Assembly (NCBI RefSeq): GCF_008831285.2
Contig: NC_045151.1
Location: 6,525,682-6,589,681 of the forward strand
DNA from: Nymphaea colorata
Taxonomy: Eukaryota; Streptophyta; Magnoliopsida; Nymphaeales; Nymphaeaceae
Direction of reading: 5' to 3'
DNA: 64,000 nucleotides
This document shows, in pieces, positions 1 through 11,387 of the stretch. Numbering within the stretch: the stretch's first letter is position 1; each line of letters starts with the position of its first letter. The notes under the pieces are model-generated. The model searched no databases and was not told the DNA's origin. It worked only from the letters and a program-made list of their open reading frames with translations. Made by a program: the position numbers and the translations under genes.

Positions 1-246
1 TGGGAAGCAGAAAAATTAGGTGGCTAGCTGTTATTTATCTCTCCAGTGGCTTTGCTGGTCAACTTCTGGTGACTCGAATTTCCTGTATGCATTTTTTGTT
101 TCCCTGGTCAAATTTTAAATCAGTACTTGTTTTGTGATATGGTTATTGTGATTGTTTCCTTGGTCAAATTTTAAATCAATACTTGCTTTTTATTTGGTTT
201 TGCAAATATCAAGCTTTAATTACTGGATGTGCTCTGAGTTCGACAG

Positions 247-2879
247 GTTTTTGAGGTTGCTCCTTCTCTATACATGGTGGAGCTTCGCAAGTCCAAGGGC
301 GACACCTTGGAATTCAACAAGGTACTTAACTATCTATTGAAGGCATATATACATACATATAACATCTACTATATAACACATAATGTCTTTTGATGGGATA
401 TCAAAGCGCTGTCTGAAGGTGAAAGTTAGGTATACTTGCCCACTCGGAAACATTTAGGATTGTTTTGCCAACATAAGATGTGAATTTGGTAAACCGGGTT
501 CAAAAATTCAGATCGGCATAATGTAAATTTGACAACTTTAAATGCTAAGTCAATTCTTTTGTTCTGTTTTGGGTGGTGGGGCAGAGGGAGGGGGGTAGAG
601 GAGGGAGAAGTTGATCCCTTCATTTCTTTATTGCTTGTATATACTTATTAAATGAGTTATTTTGCTATAGCACTTGAGGCACATCAAGTTTGTTGCACTA
701 CTTGCAGTAAATTGATCTAATATTGTGAATTAAAGTGTCCATGCTCCTTCATTTGTGTAATTGTGTTAGTTTTTATATATATTAAAGACTCTACCTTGTA
801 TTGAGGTGATGTTAATTGAATTCTAATTATATTTTGAGGAGATTAGTTAGTGTTGCTACTGTAGTGCAGAACCTAATACCACAAATTAATTCGATCTAAC
901 AAGAGACATTGAGGAAAGCAGCCAACTTTGATCTAAAGGAGATCTGTGGAGAAAGAAGATCATTTTGTTATCTCATGAATGTCATTTTATTGTCATTTAT
1001 ATGAATGTGCAATTATGTTAAGATCATCCATCGACACACACAAACTCATTGCCTCAGGTACTGAATGAAGAGTAAAGTGAGAAGAGATGAAGAAAACCCA
1101 GGGATGGTTGCTAGAGAGCGCGAGAGAGAGACGGTAGAAGAAATCAAAGAACTCAGATGATGAGTGTATATATATATATATATATAGAGGAGGAGGTCTC
1201 ATTTTGGATTAATATTAGAGAACAACATGAGATGCCTTAAGTTATATGAATTTGGTAAACCAGGTTCGAAAACTCAGATTAGCATAATGCAAATTTTGCA
1301 ACTTTGAACGCCAAGTCAATTCTTCTGGGGGAATTGGGCTCTTCATTTCATTATTTCTCATATACGCTTATTAAATATGAGTTATTTTGCTATCAAACTT
1401 GAGGCACAAATTGAGTTATTTTATGAGGAAACTGGGCACAATTAGAAATATAAATTATAAACTTGTTGACATAAAGACTTAGCTAGGTATCCTTGGTATT
1501 CTATTTTATGCAGAGGGATTGGTTATATCTATACTTTTCAGATAAAATTGGTATAGGGAATGGCAAACTGTTTTTTGTGTATCAGAAGCGTATATTGAAT
1601 GTTAATTCAATATAGGTACAAGGTGTTGCATTATCTTGATTGTGATACATAGTGCTTGTCGGGTCAACAGGATCCATTTTGCCAGTATGACGTCACAAAA
1701 AAATTGTGATATTGTACTTTGTTGTTGTGATAGATCTCAGCTTATCATGTGTACAATAGAATATTGGACCTTATGATTCAGGCCTGCCTATGATGGGCTA
1801 GACCTGCCTGTTGACTGAGGGAACAATTGTCCTCTTCAACTGCCATTCATGTGAAATGCTTTTATCCATGGTTAAATAGATGAGAGAGAACATGAATAAC
1901 ATCGAGGAAAACGAGGTTTTCTCCTAGTTAATCTAGCAATTTTTTATTAAAGTGTCTTGGAATTTAGATAGTAGTTTCTTGGCGGCATCTCCAATTGCAG
2001 TGCAGTTTTCACATTGAGCCTTCGTGTATACAGTTGAACTTGAGGAAGCGACTGAGGTAGGTAATCTACCCTAATTGCATGACTAATGCATAGTCTACAC
2101 GCGTATTACTTTCTAAAGGTTGGCCAAATCCATATGCATTACATAAACATGTAGGGATAATTATTAATGACATTGCAACGTCCAACAGAAGATTGGACAT
2201 CAACTCACAACATCAGAAAATAGAAAAGAACCAAGCCAAAATGGCTGGGTAGCACATGTACATAAATTTGTGTGCTTGGATTTACATCTCGAAACCTCAC
2301 CCGTTCATGATTGCAAAACTGGATTTCGATTTTTTGGCGTTTCAGAGCTTTAGAAAGTCTACTTGCACATCATAAGTTTCGGACTAAGAATCCCTTTCTA
2401 CGGTTGCGTTCAAACCCTTTAAATTTATGAGGTAAAACAAAAAGATTTTGGAAAATGTTTGTTTAGCCTTGCAGTATATTCTACTGAGCTCGCTTCCTGA
2501 GCATCATGAGCATTTGAACATAGTGAGCATAACATATAATTGTCCTTGCTTATCTGCTGGAGAAATCATTGTGGGATGTAATCAATTTAATTAGCCCTTA
2601 TAGGGCTAACTTTTCCGTCTTTAAATTGTGTGGTAATTCGTCATTAGCAAGAACACTTATAGTCTTACTTCAAACGCTTAAGCTGGTCGAATGCTGAATT
2701 TCGATCTCTTTCTCCCTCTCTCCCTCTGCCTTCTTTCTTTCTCCCGTATGTGCTGACTCTGCCATATTTTACAGTTCTACAAGAATTTATCAACGAGCCT
2801 GAAAGATATTGTGTGGAGAACGGATGCTAGCAATGAAGGGGCTGAGAACGAATGTCCACAGGCGAAGCTGTACGAGTAA
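247..2879 (+). CDS. CBL-interacting protein kinase (CIPK), C-terminal exons, partial
   Basis: Two exons, 247-321 (25 codons) and 2775-2879 (34 codons plus stop TAA at 2877), joined in phase 0 across a 2,453-bp GT-AG intron. The first exon follows an acceptor AG at 245-246, so the N-terminal kinase, the NAF motif and most of the regulatory domain lie left of the window. The translation reads VFEVAPSLYMVELRKSKGDT, then FYKNLSTSLKDIVWR and an acidic tail ending KLYE. This is the end of the CIPK regulatory (PPI/KA1-like) domain. The family is the Ser/Thr kinase arm of plant calcium signalling: calcineurin B-like sensors bind the NAF motif and recruit the kinase to membranes, where it acts on ion transporters. 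The wording is closest to the CIPK3/9/23/26 group as I remember it; the exact member cannot be fixed from 59 residues. Nothing visible breaks the reading frame. Confidence 0.88.
481..1407 (+). repeat. Direct duplication inside the CIPK intron (about 480-683 and 1247-1407)
   Basis: A block starting tgaatttggtaaacc occurs twice, near 481 and 1247. Each continues through a shared stretch (ggttc.aaaa.tcagat..gcataatg...cttt.aa.gc.aagtcaattctt) and later share cttattaaat..gagttattttgcta and cttgaggcac. Spacing is about 766 bp. The copies differ by scattered substitutions and by a G-rich insert in the first copy, so the duplication is not recent. No coding or element termini were seen. Confidence 0.6.
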
Positions 2880-3232
2880 TACGAGATAAATTTGTATTTT
2901 CGTGGCAACGTTTCTTCGCCAAACATTATAACTCAACTTGAATTTTATATTTGAATCTATATCTATGCCAAATTTCAACTAATAAATAAAAAATTGAGTG
3001 ATGTTCTTATCTTGGTGAGCTAAATGGTGTTTGCATATGTGAAAGGTCAGAAAGGAATTCTTTTAACGATTGATTTTGTAATTTCTTGTTTTTTAAAGAT
3101 GATTTTTAATTTTTGGTCATATGACAACATATAGGTGAATTCTAATATGTCGCATGTTGTATGATTAAAAAAAATTAAGATGTCCCAAAAACACTATCGA
3201 CTGTTGCTGAAGCACCATAAACCATGATTGTA

Positions 3233-3266
3233 CTATAAACATTATATATATATATAATGTTTATAG
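3233..3266. repeat. 34-bp perfect palindrome
   Basis: The strand reads ctataaac, then an ATTATATA core, then gtttatag. It equals its own reverse complement over all 34 bases. It could extrude as a cruciform or be the remnant of paired inverted ends around an AT core. It lies about 350 bp past the CIPK stop codon, so it could also sit in the 3' transcript end. Confidence 0.85.
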
Positions 3267-3476
3267 TCGGTCTCCACGGACTCTCAGACTGTCGGATCTC
3301 ACGAATGAAGCTGCGTCCAGCCGATGTCATCGTATCGGACGGACGCGATTCCACTTAAGAAAAAAGTTTTTTGAAACCCCGCTCGATGGAGACGAGCGGA
3401 CAGGGACACCTCATTTCCTCGGTCTTCTCTCTCCTCTAAGCCCCTCTGCCCCTGCATTCCTCGACTTGACGAGTTC

Positions 3477-3521
3477 ATGAACGACGGCGAGCTTGAGCAG
3501 CCACCGGCGCCCCTTCTCCTG
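3477..3521 (+). other. Candidate orphan first exon (15 codons plus donor)
   Basis: An ATG at 3477 opens 15 codons (MNDGELEQPPAPLLL), followed at once by a GT donor (CTG|GTACGC at 3522). It sits in a GC-richer island with CT-rich sequence upstream, as plant first exons often do. No matching downstream exon was found, so this may be chance or a relic of a lost gene. Confidence 0.2.
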
Positions 3522-6066
3522 GTACGCTCTCTCGTCGCCAATCGGACACCAATAACCAAAATTTCCTTATCTCTTGCCAAGTGATTAACAAAGGTTGACA
3601 GAGAATGGACTAAAGGTTGCATTGAATTCTATAGATACTATAGAAATAAACTTTGTTAATCACGATATGAATGTCTCGTAAAGATGCAACCAATTCGAAC
3701 ACCTCGACATTTGCTAGGAGTTCAAAGAAGAAAACAAAACAAGCACTGTTCTTCTGCTCAAGGGATCAACCAAAGCTTCAATTATGCATAAAGGAAAGCA
3801 CCTGACCACATCACGACCTGAAAGGATGATAAAAGGCAAGTGAGAAATCTGAACCATGCAAATTAAACAATGAAATACACCTGAGACTACACGCTACTCT
3901 TAAATGCTAAATAAATGACAAGGCCACATCTAAATGATGCGTGAGAGACGGAAATAAGCTAATCCCAAACGAAACCCAAGACACTCGTATCAAAGTCTTA
4001 TCTTTCTTGAATGCACGACAAAAATGCAAGAAAAACAAAAAAAAGATGAAAATGCCCCTATACTATGCAATGTAGAAATTGAGAGCAGTTTATCAAATTT
4101 TGCTGGGACAGAGGGTTAACAGTGTCAAAAACTCATAAAATAGGGCTCTCTGTAAAGTTGACACTCCAAAGAATCCAGTTCGTTTTCTCTAATTCAAATG
4201 TCATTTGCAATGTTGTAAAAGGCACAACTCAATGGGTATCGGTCGGGCCGAGCTATACATTGTATCATAAAGAAAGTTAAAAAAAAAAGGAAAAATGTAT
4301 TCCATATAAAAAAAAAAAAAAACTCATCACATCATTCATAAGCCATAATAGATTAACAACACATTTAGAAATAAGCAATCAGAGATTCATAATAACATAA
4401 TAAGCATCCACATAAATGTGTTTTAAATTATATTACAACTTCATAACATATAATATATCAAGATCATCATCAATCAAGGTCCATCGTCCCCTCGAAGCCA
4501 TGAGCAAAGCTTTTCCTCCACCGGCAAGTTCTTCCATAAATCAATGATTATCGCTCAAATAGGCGATTTTTACATAAAACTAGGGAAGCTTCTCCCTCCC
4601 ACAGCTCTTAGACATGTTTAGAAAGAGGGAGGGTGGGTTTCCTAAGAAAATTCTTTTTATCACCGTATCATACGATACAAGGGTGTATCGGTCGCATCGT
4701 ACAATACAATATGACTCTCATATAGCATGATACGAGAGATATGCCTACAATACATAAGCATATCATGTATTACCGCTGACTATAATGACATGATATGGGT
4801 CATTAAGATAACACTGATCATTTGTATTTTAAGAGATACGGTTGTTTGAATGAAAAATATAAATTCACTATTTGAAAACTGGGAAAAAAATGGGTCATAA
4901 AAGGTATACCAGATCATTTTTTAATGATGTTTGCTTTGGGAACTCTGGACACATTACCTAACTATGGTTAAAAATTCTTTCAACAATAAAAAAAAATTGC
5001 CCGTTCAAGTCTCAATCGTTAATACATATATAAATAAAGTGAATCACAAATATCATTATAGATATGAACACTTAACACAAACTGAAATCAACAATGGAAA
5101 CACAACTCCAACATGCTTACATGTTTGAACAATATAGCATGACAAGCACATACAAAGTGATAAGACTAACCTACCCGGGCCAAACCTATGGAGGAACGCC
5201 TATAAAGTCACATATATGCTCATCATGCTTCAATCTAAATGCATGAAGTATGGCATGAACGGATGCCTACTATCCCATGTAACCTACATAATGAATGCCT
5301 ATAATGATATGACAATGATGTTGATGCATGATGAGTGTATTAATAACACAAGACATACATCCATATACTATATCATATGGTGCAAACATGTGATTACATA
5401 TGTACATGTATGTTTGCATGTAAGTATGAATGTATATGCATATGCATATGCATCATTGATGATATATAACAACATGGCATAACATGCATGTATGTAAATT
5501 ATATATGATCATGTCATGATGACATGCATATAATGGTATAATGTATTTACGGATGCATGAATCGTATAACTACATGATATGACACGGATGATATGATGTT
5601 ATGATATGTATGCATGTATAATGATTGAGATGCATCCATGGGTGGCATGGGATAGCTTGAGCATGAGGAGTGACACGCTAATACCCTATCTAATGCATGA
5701 TAGTAATTCACTCTATGTGAACACATGTATATGGTATAATGTAACTATATTAGATGCTAGTAAATTATTTAATTAGCCAAGTTCTTTAACATAAACTTTG
5801 CTCGTTAGGATTACACATAGGATTGGGCAGGTCCTAGGATTGTCCCACATGGATGACACATCAACTTAGGTAGGGCCCAATCACCAAAGTTGACCTGTCT
5901 TCTTTTTGGGTCAAAACTCTAATTATCCTCTCAATCAATAAACTAAGCTCTATTTATAGCCATATTACTTAACCAAAATTATCTCCACATCTATCAACCT
6001 CTAGAGAAATTCCTCTAGATGGAACCAACTTGAAGAATCTCCTAAATGCATGGTAAGGTAGCCTAA

Positions 6067-6221
6067 GAATATGTTTGGCAAATAGAGCGGTTTGTAATTG
6101 TTCCCCAATCTTTGGACCGTATTCATGAAACAACTACATACCATGTCATGGGCTGACTCCTTCAGTCTGACTGTACAGTCAGACATAGGGGAACATACCG
6201 TTTTATTTGCCAAACAGAATC
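6067..6221. mobile_element. Tourist-like MITE (PIF/Harbinger type), copy 1
   Basis: This is a 155-bp non-coding element. Its left end (gaatatgtttggcaaatag) pairs with the reverse complement of the right end (gattctgtttggcaaataa), giving inverted repeats of about 27 bp with several mismatches. It is flanked by TAA at 6064-6066 and 6222-6224, the TWA target duplication expected for PIF/Harbinger insertions. The centre contains a 20-bp perfect palindrome at 6165-6184 (gtctgactgtacagtcagac), so the element can fold into a long hairpin. No transposase is present. Confidence 0.75.
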
Positions 6222-6375
6222 TAAAAAATATGATTAGTTCCTATTAAAATGGGATACTAAATTTTATCCCTAACAACTTCAATTTGTCAACTCTTGCCAT
6301 TCTTAAAAACTTGGCAAGGATATCATATACAAATTCCCACCTGCTAGCCGGCATCACCTCCAAAGGAATCCCTAA

Positions 6376-6531
6376 GGGTCCGTTTGGCAACAACAACACA
6401 TTGTTACTAATTTATGATTCTGATCTAAAAAATGGAATAGATTCATGGAACACTTGCCACAATGTTTTATATATCTGTCTTTTGGGCAAGTTCATAGACA
6501 ATACACAGTGTTACTGTTACCAAACATTTGT
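6376..6531. mobile_element. Tourist-like MITE, copy 2
   Basis: This 156-bp element starts gggtccgtttggcaacaac, and the reverse complement of its end starts acaaatgtttggtaacagt, so the cgtttgg.aac.a.aacac core is shared. TAA flanks it at 6373-6375 and 6532-6534. Its length and target preference match the element 155 bp to the left, but the inner sequence differs, so it is a related type and not a tandem duplicate. Confidence 0.72.
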
Positions 6532-6680
6532 TAAGGCCTCACCTACGTGCCGACTAAGTGTGAGTCCACGCCCTTCATTTAAGTCCACCACTTAGGCGAT
6601 GTGATATGTGTTGGCGCCAATGTGCCTAGTCCATGGGAAAGTGAAAAGTCACATTTTCTTTCAATTAAAGTTTTTTAATT

Positions 6681-7090
6681 GAGTATATATTGTTATGTAC
6701 TTTATTTTGTATTGATTACATATTTTTATGTATTCTTATGTTGATTATGCTGTTATATGTATATATTGTTAGTCACTTGATCTGTTATATAGTATTGTTA
6801 TACCTCATACCTGTTACATATATACATTAGTATGGTTATGTTACATACCTATCTCATATAGTTATATGCATTGTTACTTTGTTATACATGTTATAAACTT
6901 ATATGTACATACTATTATGTTAAAGTGTATTGTAGTACAATTTGTTATTCCTGTTATATGTATTGTAATACGTGTTATACGTATGTACTGTTATGTATAG
7001 TCTGTTATACCTATTATATAATATGTAGTATTGTGATACCTGTTATATGTATACGTTATGTACTTATTTATACGTAAAATATTGTGTACT
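6681..7090. repeat. Degenerate TGTTAT-rich repeat tract
   Basis: About 400 bp of interspersed words such as tgttatac(c/g)tgttatatgtatatt. The recurring unit is roughly 20-30 bp but strongly diverged. Open frames here encode only Cys/Tyr/Ile-rich runs and are by-products of the repeat. Confidence 0.6.
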
Positions 7091-8040
7091 GTTAGTATTT
7101 TTTATTGTATTACGTCTTTCTTTTAAGAATAAACGAATTAAAGCCTTCCTACAGATTTACATTCCTTCTTCTAGGGATTAGATTTAGCTTTCGTTTTTTG
7201 TTTATTGTATTAGATTACATTTAATGAGTAATGTTAAACTTCTTCTATTGATTTTGCATATTCAATGAACTCAACAATTAATTTTTTATTGTTTAAGTTG
7301 ATTATGCTTGTTATATTACTATTCTCCACATTTTAAATATTAGTAATAGTTAATCAAAATATTAGTAATAGTGGTAAAATATTGCTTTAAATAATGTATG
7401 CAAATCATGAATTGAAAAAGATAGAACCTATGCTGGTCGAACGAAGACAAACATTAAATTGAAATGATATCTACTTTTAGACAAAGAAAATAAGGAAAAC
7501 TAGCCGGCCGATGACTATTCTTGAGCGGCCAGACAAACAATGCAATCACAAGGTAAGTAGTTTCTTATGAAGAAAATAGAATCGATCAGCGGCAATGGAG
7601 ATGCCGCTATCTTCTCTCTTTCTTTCTCAAACCTAACAAATGACATATATAATATACAATCAGATTTACGTATAAAATACATAGAATACGGAAAAATTTG
7701 TCTCTAGTCATGCAGGCACCTGAAGCTATCTAGCTGTAGACAAAGGAGAGACATGACCGGTTAGGCACAAGTTGCCGGTTGCCTTATCCTCCAAGAATCG
7801 ACTTCACAACTTTGATGAAATTAAAGCCATAAAAAGTAGAAAAGAAACAAAAGGAGAAGATGCAAATCGTGCTCTAAGTGAAATACACAATGCAAGAAAA
7901 CTAAGACCCAAGACCCTCAACACGGCTCAATAGAGTTGATGAGATGATATGAGGAAAAGAGTTTGTACCAGTCCAATGCTCCAATGAATGCAGAGGGCTT
8001 TGAGGAGGGACTTCTATAGTATGTTTACAAGATTAGGTAT
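7091..8040. other. Intergenic, nothing recognised
   Basis: AT-rich sequence with no recognisable coding frame, RNA gene or element terminus. Confidence 0.5.
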
Positions 8041-8044
8041 TCGG

Positions 8045-8389
8045 GTGGAGCCCCTCAATTTTTTGTAAGGGATGCCGAATTACAGTTTCAAACCTTGACA
8101 TGATCAAAAATATTATTTTTCAAAATTTGTATATAAAGTACATAAAATTTGTGAATTTTATATTGGTGTCACATAAAACGCGTTTTACAATGTTTTATTT
8201 TTTTAAAAAATTTATCGAGATTTTCTTGATTTATTTTTAAGATATACAACTTTGTCGTATTATACCAAGAAATTTCTTACCTATAATATAATACCCATGC
8301 ACGTTTTTGTTTTTTGTGGCAATGATTTATATATAAATTTTTTTAAAAATAATGAAAGGGTCAGGCCCCTGCCAACGGCTCCGCCCATT
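8045..8389. repeat. Possible diverged relative of the hAT MITE family
   Basis: The left part (ggtggagcccctcaattttttg) and the right part (ggctccgcccatttttc) read as inverted ends around an AT-rich body. That body includes aaaaatattatttttcaaaatttgtatataaagta, split here by differences, which resembles the inner part of the better-defined elements at 19.5, 20.6, 22.8 and 34.0 kb. No clean target duplication was found; it may be two fragments. Confidence 0.35.
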
Positions 8390-8395
8390 TTTCAA

Positions 8396-8525
8396 AATTT
8401 CTGCACACGTCATCTCGAGGAAGAAGGTCTACGAGGAGATGTAGCCGTTCTTGATCACAAAAACCCGCATTGGATCGAGGGCATGAGAATCCCCACTGGC
8501 TTTGATATTCTTCCCGTTCTTTGAC
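8396..8525 (-). other. Exon-like island, unassigned
   Basis: On the minus strand, a pyrimidine-rich tract ending in GCAG (about 8526-8545) is followed by about 130 bp of balanced composition. One frame reads SKNGKNIKASGDSHALDPMR and then VFVIKNGYISS before a TAG; another frame is open throughout. I do not recognise the family. It could be a relic exon of a lost gene or the last exon of an undetected one. The remaining sequence to 8,790 shows no supporting exon. Confidence 0.25.
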
Positions 8526-8789
8526 GTACACCTGCAAAACCAGTAAGACCAGAAGTGAAAACATCAAAGAGATTGGATGGAGAGGTGCGAAGGATGAGGG
8601 GTGAAATGAAGTTACCCAGTCAAGAGCGCCCTCGGAAGAACAATCCACCAACAAGAATCCTCTGCTACTGTGGATCATGGAAAAGTGAAGAAGATGGAAC
8701 CTCTTGGAACAGGGAACTGTGGATGACCTCTCTACGAGGCCTTCCAGTTATAGTGTCTGATGACCAAAATACTAAAAAAAAATAAAAAT

Positions 8790-9907
8790 TAAAAGGTCAA
8801 AAATATTATAAAAGAGTTAAAAGTCTAAAGTATAGTTTCTTTATAAACAAATTTTGAGAATACGCCAGCCCCCAACTCTTTTTTTTTTTCTTTCTTTCTT
8901 TGGTGCACATTTATCCTTGCACGCCCGTGTGCATGCAACTCCATGTCACAGGGTCTCTCTAAGTTTTTATCGAATTCTTCAACGAACTTTTCAGAATAAA
9001 TAAAGAATGACAATGAAATTGCAAAACAATTCAAAGGATTTTAAAAATGGTGAATGGCACTTGTAAATAACTTTTCAAATCTCCCATCGTGGATCAGGAG
9101 TAGGCTTTCGATCTGAGGTCGGATTCATTATTGTATCTGTTTTGGCTCTTGGATTTAGATATGGATATGTTTTTTTAATAGCTCTGCTCCAAAACACCAA
9201 AAATGCAATGCCTTATTCATTTTAGCCCTATTTAACACCAAATCAAAACAGTCATATGGAGGAATGATTGAAAAACATCAAAGTACTGCATGCATCAACA
9301 ACCAAAATTAATGCTAGCAAGCAGGTTTCTGGCTGCTTTTCTGCCCAAAGGCACCCTAAAACTGGCTGGACAATCTCCAAAAACACAACAAAAGTAACCA
9401 TACAGTGAAGAAAAGTATATTAAACACCAAAAGATAAAGAACTTGCACATGTCAAATAGAGCCTGAACCCTAATAACCATCTATTCTACTCTAGACAAGA
9501 AAAACTCAAATAAAACACAACTAAAGTAAACTAAAAACCAAATGTTTAGAAAAATGATAATTTTTTCAACTAAGTAGTCAGCAGGTTGCTGCTGGCTCCA
9601 AGGCGGTTGGGGAGTCGTTTGATGTTGCTGGTGCCTTGCTTTTAAGGACAGTTTTAAAATTAAAACTTCAAATCCACATCTACTTCAAATATCAATTAGA
9701 TCACAGACATGGCACAAATATGAACAAAGTAGTAAAAGAAAACAGAATTTTGCATGGCTAACATGCATAAAACCCAAACACGACGTGCAGGCGCTGCACG
9801 AAAATTTAACTATGTAATTTGGAGCATTTTGCATCCAAGTGGGTTTAAGTAAGAGTCATCTCCTCCTCGTGGCCGTGCACACATGACCAGAGATTATCTC
9901 CCGCAAG
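8790..9907. other. Intergenic, nothing recognised
   Basis: AT-rich sequence with short homopolymer runs. No gene, RNA or element ends were found. Confidence 0.5.
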
Positions 9908-10292
9908 GGGATGTCAATATATCCAATCTGGATCGGATATCCAACCAAACCGTTCCTAAAAAATTGGATAGAGAAAAAAAAAATTAATATCCATCTAAGA
10001 AATCAAATCGGCTTCAGATTTAATAAATTACATCCAATCAAATTCGGATTCAGATGTGCATAAATATCCTATCGGATTTAGTTTTAAATAAATATCATAT
10101 GTCCAATGCTCTTACATTTTGGAAATCGGCCAGATTCGGTCCAAAAATTGGATTCAGATTCGGATCGTGAATCAGATTTGGATCTGGATATTACCTTTTT
10201 GCTTCATATTTGAACCCAAATATGTGAATATTCGAAAAAAAGTAGATATGATTAAGGTTATATCCGATTCAAATTCAATCAATAGACATCCC
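9908..10292. repeat. Dispersed ~385-bp repeat with GGGATGTC ends, copy 1
   Basis: The element begins gggatgtcaatatatcc and ends gacatccc, the inverted complement of its first eight bases. The body is dominated by TCGGAT/TTCAGAT words (cggattcagatt, gattcggatc). The same layout recurs at 21566-22001. It is probably a non-autonomous DNA element, but the superfamily is unknown because no clear target duplication flanks it. Confidence 0.6.
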
Positions 10293-11387
10293 TTCTTGCT
10301 GCCGGGATGAGGGTGCTTCTTGAAGACTTTGGCCAAAACGTAGAAAAAGGAAGGGAATAAGGAAGCTTATGTTGATTCAGTTATGTTGATTTTCACGATT
10401 TTGAGAGAACCTTTTTCTGTGGAATAAAAAGAAATTGGGAAGCTATGTGGATCCAATTTGTGGATACTTTTCATTGTAAGTTGCTTTATGTGCTCGTTTG
10501 CTTATCATGACTTTTTTTCCAAATTCAATCAATTTATTGTCATTATTCATCTTGGTCCATATTTTTGCAATCAAGTGACGACCTATAGTTCGCGTCGGAT
10601 GGGATTATAGGCCAGATCAGTACCTCGATTGTTGTATTTTGTGTCACTCTTTTTTCTTATGTGGTACTATAGATGCCTTTGTACCAAACGAGCGCCATTC
10701 AGGAGGCCATGACATTCTTTTACAAAGGAAAAACTTTGTAGGCTATGCAATGTTTGCATCAACGGTTCGGTGCAGCTCCATTGAGGAGGCAAATAGGAGA
10801 TTCACAAGATTTTAATCCTAATGATTCTCTTAATGAGCACAAAAATTTTGTGCTGTTGATCTTCTTTGTATAATATTAATTTCTACCGTCGGATTTGTGA
10901 GCTTTTGTGCATGTTGAATGACTTCGTGATTATCATCCATTAAAATTGCGGGCCGAGTTAAGACGGTTTATTGAGTTAGTGCTTGCTGTTGCAACATTAT
11001 TAAAGCATTTCCCATTTACTATACAATTGAACTGCTGAGAATGTAAAATGATTTTGAATCTCCATTAACCTTGTAAACCTGTGAATGTGCTTGATGTACA
11101 TTACATACGTGAGAGCATCATTGACTGTAACATGGAAGACAGAATGGTTGGTTTTTCACAAACTACATGGAAAAGCACCACACACTCATGAATATAGTAG
11201 CTAAATGCTGGAACGCAAGAACTCATTGTGATTAAAAAGAACTCAATGAGGACGTAGGTCTTTGTTGGCTGTATATAGACTAATTGGATGAAGAAGAAGA
11301 TGCTGCCGTAGGTACATATTCAGCAGTTGCTGAAGTAGTTAGGAGTAGAGCTTTCTCTTACGAAAGCAGAGATAGCCTCTCCATAAT
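10293..11387. other. Intergenic and 3' flank of the kinesin gene
   Basis: No coding frame of note. The part next to 11,388 is presumably the 3' UTR of the minus-strand kinesin gene, but no polyadenylation site was fixed. Confidence 0.4.

Larger units (their letters stand above)
2880..6063. other. Intergenic, no confident gene
   Basis: This is the downstream flank of the CIPK gene. It holds a perfect palindrome at 3233-3266, a small GC-richer island at 3290-3550 with an exon-like segment, and A-rich sequence around 4250-4330. Between 5200 and 5660 there is a low-complexity tract built from ATG/CAT/ATA words (catgatatgatg and similar) that gives chance open frames. I see no protein family in any frame. 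Confidence 0.5.

Noticed and set aside
5200-5660. Open frames rich in Met/Tyr/His
   Set aside because: They come from a low-complexity ATG/CAT tract and have no family similarity or splice support.
6871-7077. Cys/Tyr-rich 68-codon frame
   Set aside because: Product of the degenerate TGTTAT repeat.
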